In this document: positions 15,594-23,507 of the stretch, piece after piece
Layout: each line of letters starts with the position of its first letter
Numbering within the stretch: the stretch's first letter is position 1
Program-made: the position numbers and the translations under genes
From: Methanosarcina sp.
GTDB lineage: Archaea > Halobacteriota > Methanosarcinia > Methanosarcinales > Methanosarcinaceae
Assembly (NCBI GenBank): GCA_013331265.1
Contig: DUGS01000159.1
Location: forward strand, 27,988-67,008
DNA length: 39,021 nt
Direction of reading: 5' to 3'
The notes under the pieces: generated by a model
Told to the model about the DNA's origin: nothing
The model's database searches: none
What the model saw: only the letters and a program-made list of their open reading frames with translations

Positions 15594-17525
15594 TTGCTCG
15601 AAGCCTTAATGTATGGTGCAATTGCTACCCTTTTATCCGGAACTGTCCTCCCTCTCCTGTACCGCAGTAAAAACATAAGGAAGACTTCTTTTGGCCTTTC
15701 TCTTCTCTCATCAATCCTGCTTATCGGCTTTGCGGGCATAATTCTCTACACCGGAAAAGAGCCTGTTTTCCCAGTAATAGGATTTCTTCCGGGCCTGGAC
15801 TTTACCCTGAGTGCAGACAGACTTGCAGCCGGGTTTATCCTGTTAATCGCAGTAGTAGTGCCCGGAGTTTCAATATATTCAATAGAATATGTTGAACATG
15901 CTAAGAGCGAAGCCCGGAAAAGCCTTCAGACAGCCCTGACAAATCTGTTTGTTCTTTCCATGCTGATGGTCGTACTTGCAGGCAATATGGTAGTCTTCCT
16001 GATTTTCTGGGAAATAATGTCCATTTCTTCTCTCCTGCTTGTGATGCACGACTATTCTTCAGAGAAGAATAAAAAAGCCGGCTTTTTTTACTTTGTAATG
16101 ACAAATATAAGTACGGCTTTTCTTTTCGTGGGCTTCATAAGCCTCTTCAGACTTACAGGCTCTCCCGATTTCGGGCAGCTTGAATACCCTGCAGCAGACC
16201 TGGCTCTTCCCTTCCTCTTTCTGTTTATTGGCTTTGGGGTTAAGGCAGGACTTGTTCCTTTCCACAAGTGGTTGCCGTATGCTCACCCTGCAGCACCGTC
16301 AAGTGCCTCGGCTCTGATGTCAGGAGTCATGCTTAAGGTTGCAGTTTACGGTTTCCTGCGTTTTCTTCTCTCTGTCTCCGCACCTGAACTCTGGTGGGGA
16401 GTGCTCATCCTTACAGCTGGCACCCTTTCAGCCCTTTTCGGGGTAATCTATGCCCTTAAAGAAAACGACATAAAAAGGCTTCTTGCTTACAGCAGCGTTG
16501 AAAATATAGGGATCATTTTCACGGGAATAGGACTGTATGCCATATTCAAAGTTGAAGGACTGGAATCACTTGCTCTGTTAAGTCTTACAGGGGCCTGCTT
16601 CCACGCCTTTAACCATGCCCTCTTCAAAAGCCTGCTCTTCCTCTGTGCAGGCTCGGTGGTCCATGCTACAGGCACAAGAAAAATCGAAGCCTTTGGAGGG
16701 CTTGTAAAAAAAATGCCTGTAACCTCAGCCCTTTTCATGATAGGCTCGGTTTCCATTGCATCCCTTCCGCCAACAAATGGTTTTGCTGGGGAGCTCCTGC
16801 TCTACCAGGCATTCTTCCAGTCCTTTGCCGTTACAGACCCCCTGATCACCGTATTTCTGATAATTGCCCTCTCAAGCTTTGCCTTAACAGGAGCACTGGC
16901 AGCTGCCCTTTTCGTAAAACTCTTCGGAATAACCTGCCTTGCCATCCCGCGTTCGGAAAAGAGCCGCCTTGCTGAAGAAGTCCAGAAACCCATGCTTATA
17001 GGACCCGCAGTGCCTGCAGCCCTGTGTATATTTGGAGGGCTCTTTTCAAAGCAGCTCCTTTCTCTTGCAGGCCTGGAGATTGAGTTTCCGGACCTGCTTT
17101 TGCTGGGGATTCTTCTCGGATTAATATACACAGCCCTTTTCATGATAATCCGCTCGAAGGAAACAGGACCCGCCAGGATTAGCGAAACATGGGGATGCGG
17201 TATTCCGACTCTTACACCTTATATGGAATACAGCTCTGCAGGCTTTTCCGAACCTCTTGTGATGATCTTCAAAAGCGTTTACAGGACAAAGATTTTGAAC
17301 AGAACTGAGTACTTCGACGACCAGGAAAGCCTCTTTAAGAACGGGAAAGTGGAAATCCGCCTGCTTCGATTCTTTGAAGAATACCTTTATACCCCCCCTG
17401 CCAGGGCGATTGACATTTTTTCAAAATATGTTTCAAAGCTGCAGAACGGAAAACTTGACAGTTATGTCCTTTACGCCTTTCTCGCAGTCATTGTATTAAT
17501 AATAGCAACCGGAGGCTTTATATGA
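15585..17525 (+). CDS. Antiporter-like membrane subunit of hydrogenase-4-like complex (HyfB/NuoL type)
   Basis: 646 residues, about 16 membrane segments. It belongs to the HyfB/NuoL/Mrp antiporter-like proteins that move protons or sodium in complex I and group 4 hydrogenases. Key residues are kept: Glu143 in the FWEIMSISSLLLV helix, Lys220 in GFGVKAGLVPFHKWLPYAHP, and the LLAYSSVENIG helix with its lysine-bearing lead-in. The C-terminal hydrophilic part (CGIPTLTPYMEYSSAGFSEP) is typical of the HyfB branch. First gene of a six-gene operon; its stop overlaps the next start (ATGA). The frame opens with GTG at 15585, which lies inside the AGGAG element; the TTG at 15594 has normal spacing and may be the true start. 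Confidence 0.88.
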   Translation: MNILLEALMYGAIATLLSGTVLPLLYRSKNIRKTSFGLSLLSSILLIGFAGIILYTGKEPVFPVIGFLPGLDFTLSADRLAAGFILLIAVVVPGVSIYSIEYVEHAKSEARKSLQTALTNLFVLSMLMVVLAGNMVVFLIFWEIMSISSLLLVMHDYSSEKNKKAGFFYFVMTNISTAFLFVGFISLFRLTGSPDFGQLEYPAADLALPFLFLFIGFGVKAGLVPFHKWLPYAHPAAPSSASALMSGVMLKVAVYGFLRFLLSVSAPELWWGVLILTAGTLSALFGVIYALKENDIKRLLAYSSVENIGIIFTGIGLYAIFKVEGLESLALLSLTGACFHAFNHALFKSLLFLCAGSVVHATGTRKIEAFGGLVKKMPVTSALFMIGSVSIASLPPTNGFAGELLLYQAFFQSFAVTDPLITVFLIIALSSFALTGALAAALFVKLFGITCLAIPRSEKSRLAEEVQKPMLIGPAVPAALCIFGGLFSKQLLSLAGLEIEFPDLLLLGILLGLIYTALFMIIRSKETGPARISETWGCGIPTLTPYMEYSSAGFSEPLVMIFKSVYRTKILNRTEYFDDQESLFKNGKVEIRLLRFFEEYLYTPPARAIDIFSKYVSKLQNGKLDSYVLYAFLAVIVLIIATGGFI

Positions 17526-18463
17526 ACACCTCATTCCTGCTCTTTGCCCTCTTAAACCCCCTCTTTGCCCTGCTGGCAGCCCCTCTATACATGTCTCTGA
17601 TCCGGAAGGTGAAGGCATACGCCCAGGGAAGAAAGGGCCCGAGGCTCTTTCAGGTTTATTACGATTTAAAAAAACTCATGAAAAAAGAAGCAGTTTATTC
17701 CCCGACTTCTTCATGGGTTATGCGGTTTACTCCGTACCTGAACCTTTCAACTCTGCTCGTCTGCTCGCTTTTCGTACCCCTGGTCTTTGTCCCAGAACCG
17801 GCTGGGGGGCTCGGGAACATTATTGTCTTCCTGTACCTTCTGGCACTTGAGAGGTTCTTTACCGCCCTTGGCGGACTTGACGCAGGAAGTGCCTTCGGAG
17901 GCATGGGCAGTTCAAGGTCTATGAGCCTTGCGGCTGTGATCGAACCCACAATGGTAATTTCTTTTGCAGCTCTTGCATTTGTCCTGAAAAGCCTGAACCT
18001 GCACCAGATGTTCGCGCTTACCGCAGGCAAGATTCTTCCCATCAGCCCGACACTTGTCCTTGTATCAATCTCTCTCTTCATCATCCTCATAGTGGAGACA
18101 GGAAGGCTGCCTGTGGATAACCCGGCAACTCACCTTGAACTTACTATGATAAACGAGGCAATGATCCTTGAACAGGCAGGAAAGAACCTTGCCCTGCTCG
18201 AACTTGCCCATGCTCTTAAACAATTTCTGCTGATGGGGATATTGATTAACACAATCCTTCCAGTAGGGCTCAGTACTGAGATAGATGCCGGAAAAATTGC
18301 GGTTTCAGCCTTTCTTTTCCTTCTGAAGGCAGGGTTGCTTGCAATAATAATAGGGCTCTTTGAATCAGCCTTTGCAAAGATGAGGCTATTCAGGCTTCCT
18401 GCATTTTATGTCATGGCATTTTTCTTTTCAGCCACTACAATCCTTATAGAGGTGTTTGCATGA
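17522..18463 (+). CDS. NuoH/HyfC-type membrane subunit of hydrogenase-4-like complex
   Basis: 313 residues with about eight membrane segments, the family of NuoH, HyfC, HycD and EchB, which anchors the hydrophilic arm to the membrane. Recognisable motifs are AYAQGRKGPRLFQVYYDLKK near residue 35, matching the QGR-GP loop, and ETGRLPVDNPATHLELTMIN, matching the conserved (E)-R-P-D-P-ATHLE loop at the arm interface. Length is normal. It is translationally coupled on both sides by four-base overlaps. Retention of the interface motif implies that the soluble subunits encoded downstream still dock here, even though those subunits have lost their metal ligands. Confidence 0.88.
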   Translation: MNTSFLLFALLNPLFALLAAPLYMSLIRKVKAYAQGRKGPRLFQVYYDLKKLMKKEAVYSPTSSWVMRFTPYLNLSTLLVCSLFVPLVFVPEPAGGLGNIIVFLYLLALERFFTALGGLDAGSAFGGMGSSRSMSLAAVIEPTMVISFAALAFVLKSLNLHQMFALTAGKILPISPTLVLVSISLFIILIVETGRLPVDNPATHLELTMINEAMILEQAGKNLALLELAHALKQFLLMGILINTILPVGLSTEIDAGKIAVSAFLFLLKAGLLAIIIGLFESAFAKMRLFRLPAFYVMAFFFSATTILIEVFA

Positions 18464-19146
18464 TTGACCCGCTCTTCCTTGAAGGCATAATAAAGATCCT
18501 TTTCGTCTTTGTCCTTATCAGTGCAGGGCTGATCATCTCAACCCGCAACCTGAGTTCAATACTGACCTCATACACAATCCAGTCTTTCCTGCTGGCTGCA
18601 GTCTCATTCCTTCTCTACCTGATAGACGGAAAAAGCCAGCTTCTGCTGCTTGCAGGCCTGACTCTGGGAAGCAAAGTAATCCTGATCCCTTACTTTATTT
18701 CCAGGATAGAAGAGAAAATCAGAATTGGGAGAGATATCCACTTTACATATCTGGAGCCGACGACCTCTCTTATGCTGAGTATAGGCCTTATAATCCTCTC
18801 CTACTCCTCTCTTTCAAAAATTTTCGAAGGACTCCCCCTCTCGAAACTTTTCTTCTTCGGAGCTGTGATAGGGCTTTCCCTTACCCTGATGGGCATGCTT
18901 GTGGTGTTCAGCAGAAAAAGAGTCATAACAAAAGCGCTTGGCTACCTCAGCATGGAAAACGGGGTCCTGATGTTCGGCCTTTTTGTAACCGAGCTTCCGT
19001 TCATTATAGAAGTCCTGATTGTAATCGACCTTATTATTCTGGTCATACTGACCACAATCCTGGCCGTAGGAATGGATTCCAGCATTGAAGAGTACCGGGA
19101 GAAGGTCCGGAAATTGCAGATCTGGACAGGAGGTGAATTCCGGTGA
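18460..19146 (+). CDS. HyfE-like small membrane subunit of hydrogenase-4-like complex
   Basis: 228 residues with about seven hydrophobic segments. The first half resembles HyfE and the second half is NuoK-like, with glutamates in the LGYLSMENGVLMFGLFV and LPFIIEVLIVIDLIILV helices that correspond to the conserved TMENG and VE pattern of that family (proton path). The hydrophilic tail ends GGEFR. The start overlaps the preceding stop and the stop overlaps the next GTG start, so the gene lies inside a tightly coupled operon. Sequence conservation in this family is low, and the call rests on the ENG motif, topology and position between the HyfC- and HyfF-like genes. Confidence 0.8.
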   Translation: MIDPLFLEGIIKILFVFVLISAGLIISTRNLSSILTSYTIQSFLLAAVSFLLYLIDGKSQLLLLAGLTLGSKVILIPYFISRIEEKIRIGRDIHFTYLEPTTSLMLSIGLIILSYSSLSKIFEGLPLSKLFFFGAVIGLSLTLMGMLVVFSRKRVITKALGYLSMENGVLMFGLFVTELPFIIEVLIVIDLIILVILTTILAVGMDSSIEEYREKVRKLQIWTGGEFR

Positions 19147-20687
19147 TTCGATACTACCTTTTAATAATGGGAATATTTCTGGCATTCGGCCTTATTCCGA
19201 AGTCTCACAGGCTAATGAATGCACTTGCTGCAGGAAACGGCCTGTTGCACCTTGTTGTGAGCTGGGTCGCTCTTTTCATGCTTGATCTGCCAGTTAGGTT
19301 AGGAGAATCGCTCTATATGGACCACCTTAACCTTTACGTGGAACTGATAACCGCACTGGGATTCACTGCTGCAGCCTTCTATGCAAGAGGGTACACTGAC
19401 AGCCTTATGGAAGAAGGAGAGCTTGATCCCAAGAACCTGAAGACCTTTTACCTCGCCTTTAACCTCCTGCTTATTACAGCCACTGTTGCGCTTTTCTCAG
19501 ATAACCTGGCGCTCTTATGGATCTTTGCAGAACTCACAACAGTCTGCGCTGCTATGCTTGTTGCAATCCTCTCTGCAAGGGAGAACATCGATGCCGCTTT
19601 AAAGTACGTCTTTATAGTCTCGGGGTCCATGCTCTTTGCGTTTCTCGGGTTGATTTTCCTGTTCACTCTTTCGGAACAGGCCCTAGGAGAAGGAACCCTC
19701 AACTGGACAGAGCTGTCAGTTCATGTTTCTGAGTTTTCACCTGCCCTCCTCCTTGCAAGCTTTACCTCCGTGTTCATAGGTTTCGGAGCAAAAGCAGGAG
19801 TAGCTCCTTTCCACACATGGCTTCCTGATGCCTATGCAAGGGCACCTTCAGTAAGTGCAATTCTCTCAGGACTGATGCAGAATCTGGGAATTTATGGTAT
19901 AATAAGAATGTACGCCCTGCTTAGAGAAAGCAGTGCAGCCCCGCATGCATCTTCGATCCTGCTTGCTGCAGGGGTTTTCTCAATTGCTCTTGCTTCATTC
20001 AGCATGTTCCAGCAGAGAAACCTGAAGAGGTTAATAGCTTTCTCAAGTGTCGAGCATATGGGCCTTCTCCTTATAGGGATAGGGATAGGGACACGTCTTG
20101 CACTATTCTGGACTCTTTTCTACATGCTTGTTCATGTGCTGATAAAAGAAACCCTGCTGTTTTCCGCAGGTGTCCTGCACAGACAGTACAGGAGCAATAT
20201 GCGTGAAAACATGTGGAATGTCTTTAAACTCCAGCCCAGGGCAGCCTGGAGTTTGATCCTTGGAAGCATTGCAATAGTAGGAATGCCGCCTTTTCCCCTA
20301 TTTCCGGCAAAGTTTTTCATCCTGCTGGAAAGTGCGGCAATTTCCCCTTACCTGACCCTTGCAGTGCTACTCATGCTCATCCTTGCAGCTGCATCCTTTG
20401 CAAACTTCCTCTTTAAAGCTTTCTCAAAAGTGACCGTAGAGGAAGAAAACGAAAAAGACAGGCACATGGCCAGTGCCCATGTAGAGACAGGAAGAGCTGA
20501 ACTGAAAACTCCAACCGGAAAAGCAGATTATGATGAAATCAGGCTTCCGAATCAATATATAGTCAGGAGTGGAATGAGGGTTCCAGCAGTCTTCATGCTG
20601 GCTCTTGCCCTTTCCCTGGGCATTTATTTTCCGGATTCGCTGAGAGACCTGCTTGATGCGATAATTCTTGAACTCGGGTATGTTTAA
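19143..20687 (+). CDS. Second antiporter-like membrane subunit (HyfF/NuoN type)
   Basis: 514 residues and about 14 membrane segments, a second Mrp/NuoM/N-like pump unit. Glu130 in LLWIFAELTTVCAAMLV and Lys217 in GFGAKAGVAPFHTWLPDAYA are the conserved ion-path residues, with LIAFSSVEHMGLLLIG and the lysine in VHVLIKETLLFSAG further on. A charged insert at about 430-475 (EEENEKDRHM and following) separates the last two segments and is not typical. Start is GTG, coupled to the previous gene by GTGA. Having two pump subunits plus NuoH- and HyfE-like partners gives the membrane arm of hydrogenase-4/Ehr complexes, less HyfD. Confidence 0.88.
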   Translation: MIRYYLLIMGIFLAFGLIPKSHRLMNALAAGNGLLHLVVSWVALFMLDLPVRLGESLYMDHLNLYVELITALGFTAAAFYARGYTDSLMEEGELDPKNLKTFYLAFNLLLITATVALFSDNLALLWIFAELTTVCAAMLVAILSARENIDAALKYVFIVSGSMLFAFLGLIFLFTLSEQALGEGTLNWTELSVHVSEFSPALLLASFTSVFIGFGAKAGVAPFHTWLPDAYARAPSVSAILSGLMQNLGIYGIIRMYALLRESSAAPHASSILLAAGVFSIALASFSMFQQRNLKRLIAFSSVEHMGLLLIGIGIGTRLALFWTLFYMLVHVLIKETLLFSAGVLHRQYRSNMRENMWNVFKLQPRAAWSLILGSIAIVGMPPFPLFPAKFFILLESAAISPYLTLAVLLMLILAAASFANFLFKAFSKVTVEEENEKDRHMASAHVETGRAELKTPTGKADYDEIRLPNQYIVRSGMRVPAVFMLALALSLGIYFPDSLRDLLDAIILELGYV

Positions 20688-20699
20688 GGGGCGGTATGT

Positions 20700-22325
20700 A
20701 TGGAAATCAAAATGAATGAGGATATAAAAGAATTGCTTTTAATGGTCACCAGTATTGCACAGGAGAAGCCCGAACTGTTAAATGCCCGTGAAAACGAGAT
20801 ATACCTGAAATTTTCGGAAACCGGGTTTATAGAGGTCTATCCTTCACTTGCAGAAAGGAAGTTCAGCCTTATAGGGCTCTTCTGTGCAGAATCCTTTGAG
20901 AAAAGGGAAGGCTTTACCCTATTTTACGCTTTCAAACAGGAAGGCATGGCACCTGTCCTTATTCTTGTCCGGGAGACAGGAAAGGAAAAAATGACTACTT
21001 CAATTGCAGAAGCCTTTCCATCAGCATCCTGGTTCGAGAGGGAGGTAAGGGACGGCTTCGGGATTGAATTTGACGGGGCATTTGATACGCGAAGGCTTTT
21101 CCTGCACGAGTGTTATCCTGAAGATTTCCATCCTCTGCAAAAAGCTTTCAAAAACGGGCCAATCCGTCAGGCTGAATCTCCGCGTATGGAATACAAATTC
21201 AGGCAGGTCAAAGGGGAAGGTATGTACCAGATCCCTGTAGGGCCTGTGCATGCAGGGATAATTGAGCCCGGGCACTTCAGGTTCAGTGTAATAGGGGAGC
21301 CTATATTCAGCCTGGAAATCCGTCTCTTTTACAAGCACAGAGGAATAGAAAAACTGGCTGAAGGGAAAAGCCCTTCAGAATGTGTTGTTCTTGCCGAAGC
21401 AGTAAGCGGGGACGAGAGCATGGCAAATGCAACAGGGTTCTGCACGGCGGTAGAACAAATCTGCGGAATAAACGTGCCTGAAAGGGCAGAACGCCTGAGG
21501 GCAATAATGCTTGAACTCGAGCGCATTAATTCCCTTTTAGGAGACCTTGGAGGCATGGCTGTGGATGTGGGATTTGCTCTTGTAGCAAGCCCTTTCCACG
21601 TGATGAGAGAAGAGGTGTTCAGGCAGAACGAGAAACTGACAGACTCAAGGTTCCTGCGCGGAATTACCGTTCCTGGAGGGTTGAAAAAAGATATTCCCGA
21701 TTCGGCTCTGAAAGAGCTGCCTCCCTTCCTTGAGAAGTTTACCAGGGATTTTGAATCTGCTTATAACAGGGCAATATCTTCGTCTTCCCTGATCGACAGG
21801 TTTGCAACAACAGGAGTAATAAGAAAAGAACTTGTCTCTCCGCTTAACCTTACAGGTCCTCTTGCAAGGGCTTCAGGCTGTCCTGCCGATATAAGGATTG
21901 ACAGGCCCTATGGAGCCTATAAGGACTTTGCTCCTCAGAATTCTCTAAGGAAAAATGGAGATGTCCTTGCCCGCTACGAGGTAAAAGCCGATGAGGTCCG
22001 TGCATCTATAGCCCTGATCCTGCGCCTCACAGAAAACCTTCCAAAAGGTCCTGTATTTGCTGAGAGTGCTGGATATGCTGGAAATAACTCATCAGGAAAC
22101 ATCTCTGGAGCCACAGGATATTCCCTTGCCCTCGTAGAAGCCCCAAGGGGACAGAGCCTGCACTGGGTTTATCTGAAAAACGGGCTTGTTGACCGCTATA
22201 AAGTAAGGACGGCATCATTCTGCAACTGGCAGGCTATAGAACATGCAGTGCTCGGGAATATTGTTCCTGATTTCCCCTTGATAAACAAGAGCCTTAACCT
22301 CTCATATGCAGGAACCGACCTTTGA
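20700..22325 (+). CDS. Hydrogenase-large-subunit homologue lacking NiFe ligands (Ehr-type, HyfG/NuoCD-like)
   Basis: 541 residues: an N-terminal NuoC-like domain (about 1-150, SASWFEREVRDGFGIEFDGA) fused to a NuoD/hydrogenase large subunit domain (175-541, IPVGPVHAGIIEPGHFRF, RLFYKHRGIEKLAEG, VPERAERLRAIMLELERI), as in HycE and HyfG. In hydrogenases the first metal-binding motif is R-x-C-G-x-C; here it reads AVSGDESMANA, with Ser236 and Glu239 in the cysteine positions. The C-terminal D-P-C-x-x-C motif is NLSYAGTDL, with Ser535 and Gly538, and the chain ends three residues later, so there is no C-terminal peptide for maturation. All four NiFe ligands are therefore missing and the protein cannot be a NiFe hydrogenase. 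Energy-converting hydrogenase-related (Ehr) complexes are known to have such subunits. The 12-base spacer holds a GGGGCGG element. Confidence 0.9.
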   Translation: MEIKMNEDIKELLLMVTSIAQEKPELLNARENEIYLKFSETGFIEVYPSLAERKFSLIGLFCAESFEKREGFTLFYAFKQEGMAPVLILVRETGKEKMTTSIAEAFPSASWFEREVRDGFGIEFDGAFDTRRLFLHECYPEDFHPLQKAFKNGPIRQAESPRMEYKFRQVKGEGMYQIPVGPVHAGIIEPGHFRFSVIGEPIFSLEIRLFYKHRGIEKLAEGKSPSECVVLAEAVSGDESMANATGFCTAVEQICGINVPERAERLRAIMLELERINSLLGDLGGMAVDVGFALVASPFHVMREEVFRQNEKLTDSRFLRGITVPGGLKKDIPDSALKELPPFLEKFTRDFESAYNRAISSSSLIDRFATTGVIRKELVSPLNLTGPLARASGCPADIRIDRPYGAYKDFAPQNSLRKNGDVLARYEVKADEVRASIALILRLTENLPKGPVFAESAGYAGNNSSGNISGATGYSLALVEAPRGQSLHWVYLKNGLVDRYKVRTASFCNWQAIEHAVLGNIVPDFPLINKSLNLSYAGTDL

Positions 22326-22362
22326 ACTCAGGAAAACTAAAAAAACAAATTGAGGTCTTATT

Positions 22363-22875
22363 ATGGTAAACCCACTATCTTTCTTCCTCCGCCCGAAAGT
22401 TACGGAGACCTTTGAATTTCGGGACGAAGAACTGGAAGCCCTTGGAGCAGAAATCAGAAAGGAAATCCCGAAGATTTTCGGGCACAGCCTTGCCATCCGT
22501 GAACTGGATTCAGGCAGTGACAATTCTACAGAGATTGAAATCTCAAACCTCGGAAACCCTCATTATGATGTGGAGAGGTTCGGGATCTCTTTTGTAGCAT
22601 CCCCGAGGCATGCTGACGTCCTGATGGTTACAGGGGCAGTTACTCTTAACATGGCTGAAGCCGTGAAAAAAACCTATGAAGCTATGCCTCACCCAAAGTA
22701 CGTGATAGCAGTTGGGGACGATGCCTGTGACGGCGGGATCTATAAGGGTTCTTACGCCGTACTCGGAGGAGTTGACAAAATCCTGCCCGTGGATGTAAAA
22801 ATTCCAGGGAACCCGCCCTCTCCGAAAGAAATCTTACAGGGGATTTTTGCCCTTGTGAAAAAAGCCTCTAAGTGA
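22363..22875 (+). CDS. Hydrogenase-small-subunit homologue lacking the [4Fe-4S] ligands (HyfI/NuoB-like)
   Basis: 170 residues of the NuoB/HycG/HyfI family. The fold-defining segments are clear: YDVERFGISFVASPRHADVL, MVTGAVT, GGIYKGSYAVLGGVDKILPV and DVKIPGNPPSP. The cluster-binding cysteines are not. The usual GSCNACE motif reads GSDNSTE (Asp53, Thr56); the third ligand in VG-x-C is Asp120, with the only nearby cysteine (Cys122) displaced by two; and PGCPP has become PGNPP (Asn150). A proximal cluster therefore should not form in the standard way. The N-terminus has a 20-residue hydrophilic lead. Last gene of the operon, 37 bases after the large subunit, with a GAGGT element; its stop codon overlaps a transposon-end relic. 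The family is certain. Confidence 0.9.
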   Translation: MVNPLSFFLRPKVTETFEFRDEELEALGAEIRKEIPKIFGHSLAIRELDSGSDNSTEIEISNLGNPHYDVERFGISFVASPRHADVLMVTGAVTLNMAEAVKKTYEAMPHPKYVIAVGDDACDGGIYKGSYAVLGGVDKILPVDVKIPGNPPSPKEILQGIFALVKKASK

Positions 22876-22911
22876 ATCCCCTGAGCTAAAGACTCATGGG
22901 TTTTACGCTTC
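22872..22911 (-). mobile_element. IS200/IS605-type terminal hairpin relic
   Basis: Minus strand GAAGCG...CCCATGAGTCTTTAGCTCAG then GGGATTCAC has the same form as the complete right end at 38928-38962 (GAAGC, a CGAG-TCTTTAG-CTCG stem, GTTCAC). The final GTGAAT overlaps the stop codon of the small-subunit gene. No TnpB tail is readable. Confidence 0.45.
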
Positions 22912-22959
22912 GTCATATAAAAGCATCAAAAACATCCGCATCAAAAACATCCAGAAATC

Positions 22960-22994
22960 GTGGAACTCCTTCTGCTTCGAGCAGAGGAGACTTC
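22960..22994 (-). mobile_element. Second terminal hairpin relic, possibly also a terminator
   Basis: Minus strand GAAGTCTCCTCTGC-TCGAA-GCAGAAGGAGTTCCAC follows the same GAAG-stem-loop-stem-GTTC pattern. On the plus strand the strong CTCCTTCTGC/GCAGAGGAG hairpin is followed by CTTCTTTTAAT, so it could also end transcription of the hydrogenase-like operon. A 15-bp direct repeat (GCATCAAAAACATCC twice, 22923-22952) lies just before it. Confidence 0.35.
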
Positions 22995-23084
22995 TTTTAA
23001 TATTGAGAATTAATCGAAACTTCACTTTTCTCATTTAACCTGACTTTTTATTCCTTCCCAGGAGGAAGAAATAAACTCCAGAAC

Positions 23085-23236
23085 AGCGTAAACTCGGCTG
23101 TGGGACATGTTTTTCTAAAAGAGAAACAGAAGGAAGGGAATTTCGAATAGGGTTGAATTCAGGTGGGTGACGCCTATACCCTGCCTTTCGAAGCAGGGAC
23201 TTTTGATGTAGTGATAACAGGCACAAAAAATAAAAG
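23085..23236 (+). pseudogene. Remnant of a SAM-dependent methyltransferase gene
   Basis: Two fragments in different frames are still readable. One gives LGCGTCFSKRETEGREFRIG, matching motif I (normally LGCGTG-F) and the stretch after it. The next, shifted by one base, gives VGDAYTLPFEAGTFDVVITG, a typical motif II/III region of class I methyltransferases. Stops and frameshifts surround both and the rest of the gene is gone. The relic is in the same gap as the two transposon ends. Confidence 0.6.
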
Positions 23237-23507
23237 TTCTTGACAGCACTTTCATGCCAGGGAAACTAGACAAAGAAAAGGGAAACGGGCAGAAAAAGTA
23301 GCTTAACTTTAGAAAGTTAGTGTTTTTTGGAAAAAAATATAAGTAATTAACTAAAAAATAGCGCATGAGTGTTGCACTAAGTCCCAGTTACGATTTTCTC
23401 CTGGGAGAAAGAAAGGACTTTTGCCAATAAACATTACTTCCTAAAAAGAAATGAAGGAGAAATTCTCCGGCATGCTTAAGAAAAACTTCTAGGGGAGATG
23501 GAATAAA

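Noticed and set aside
15585..22875. Annotation of this operon as a functional hydrogenase 4 or formate hydrogenlyase
   Set aside because: All NiFe-binding cysteines of the large subunit and the cluster-binding cysteines of the small subunit are replaced, and no formate dehydrogenase or ferredoxin-like subunit is present.
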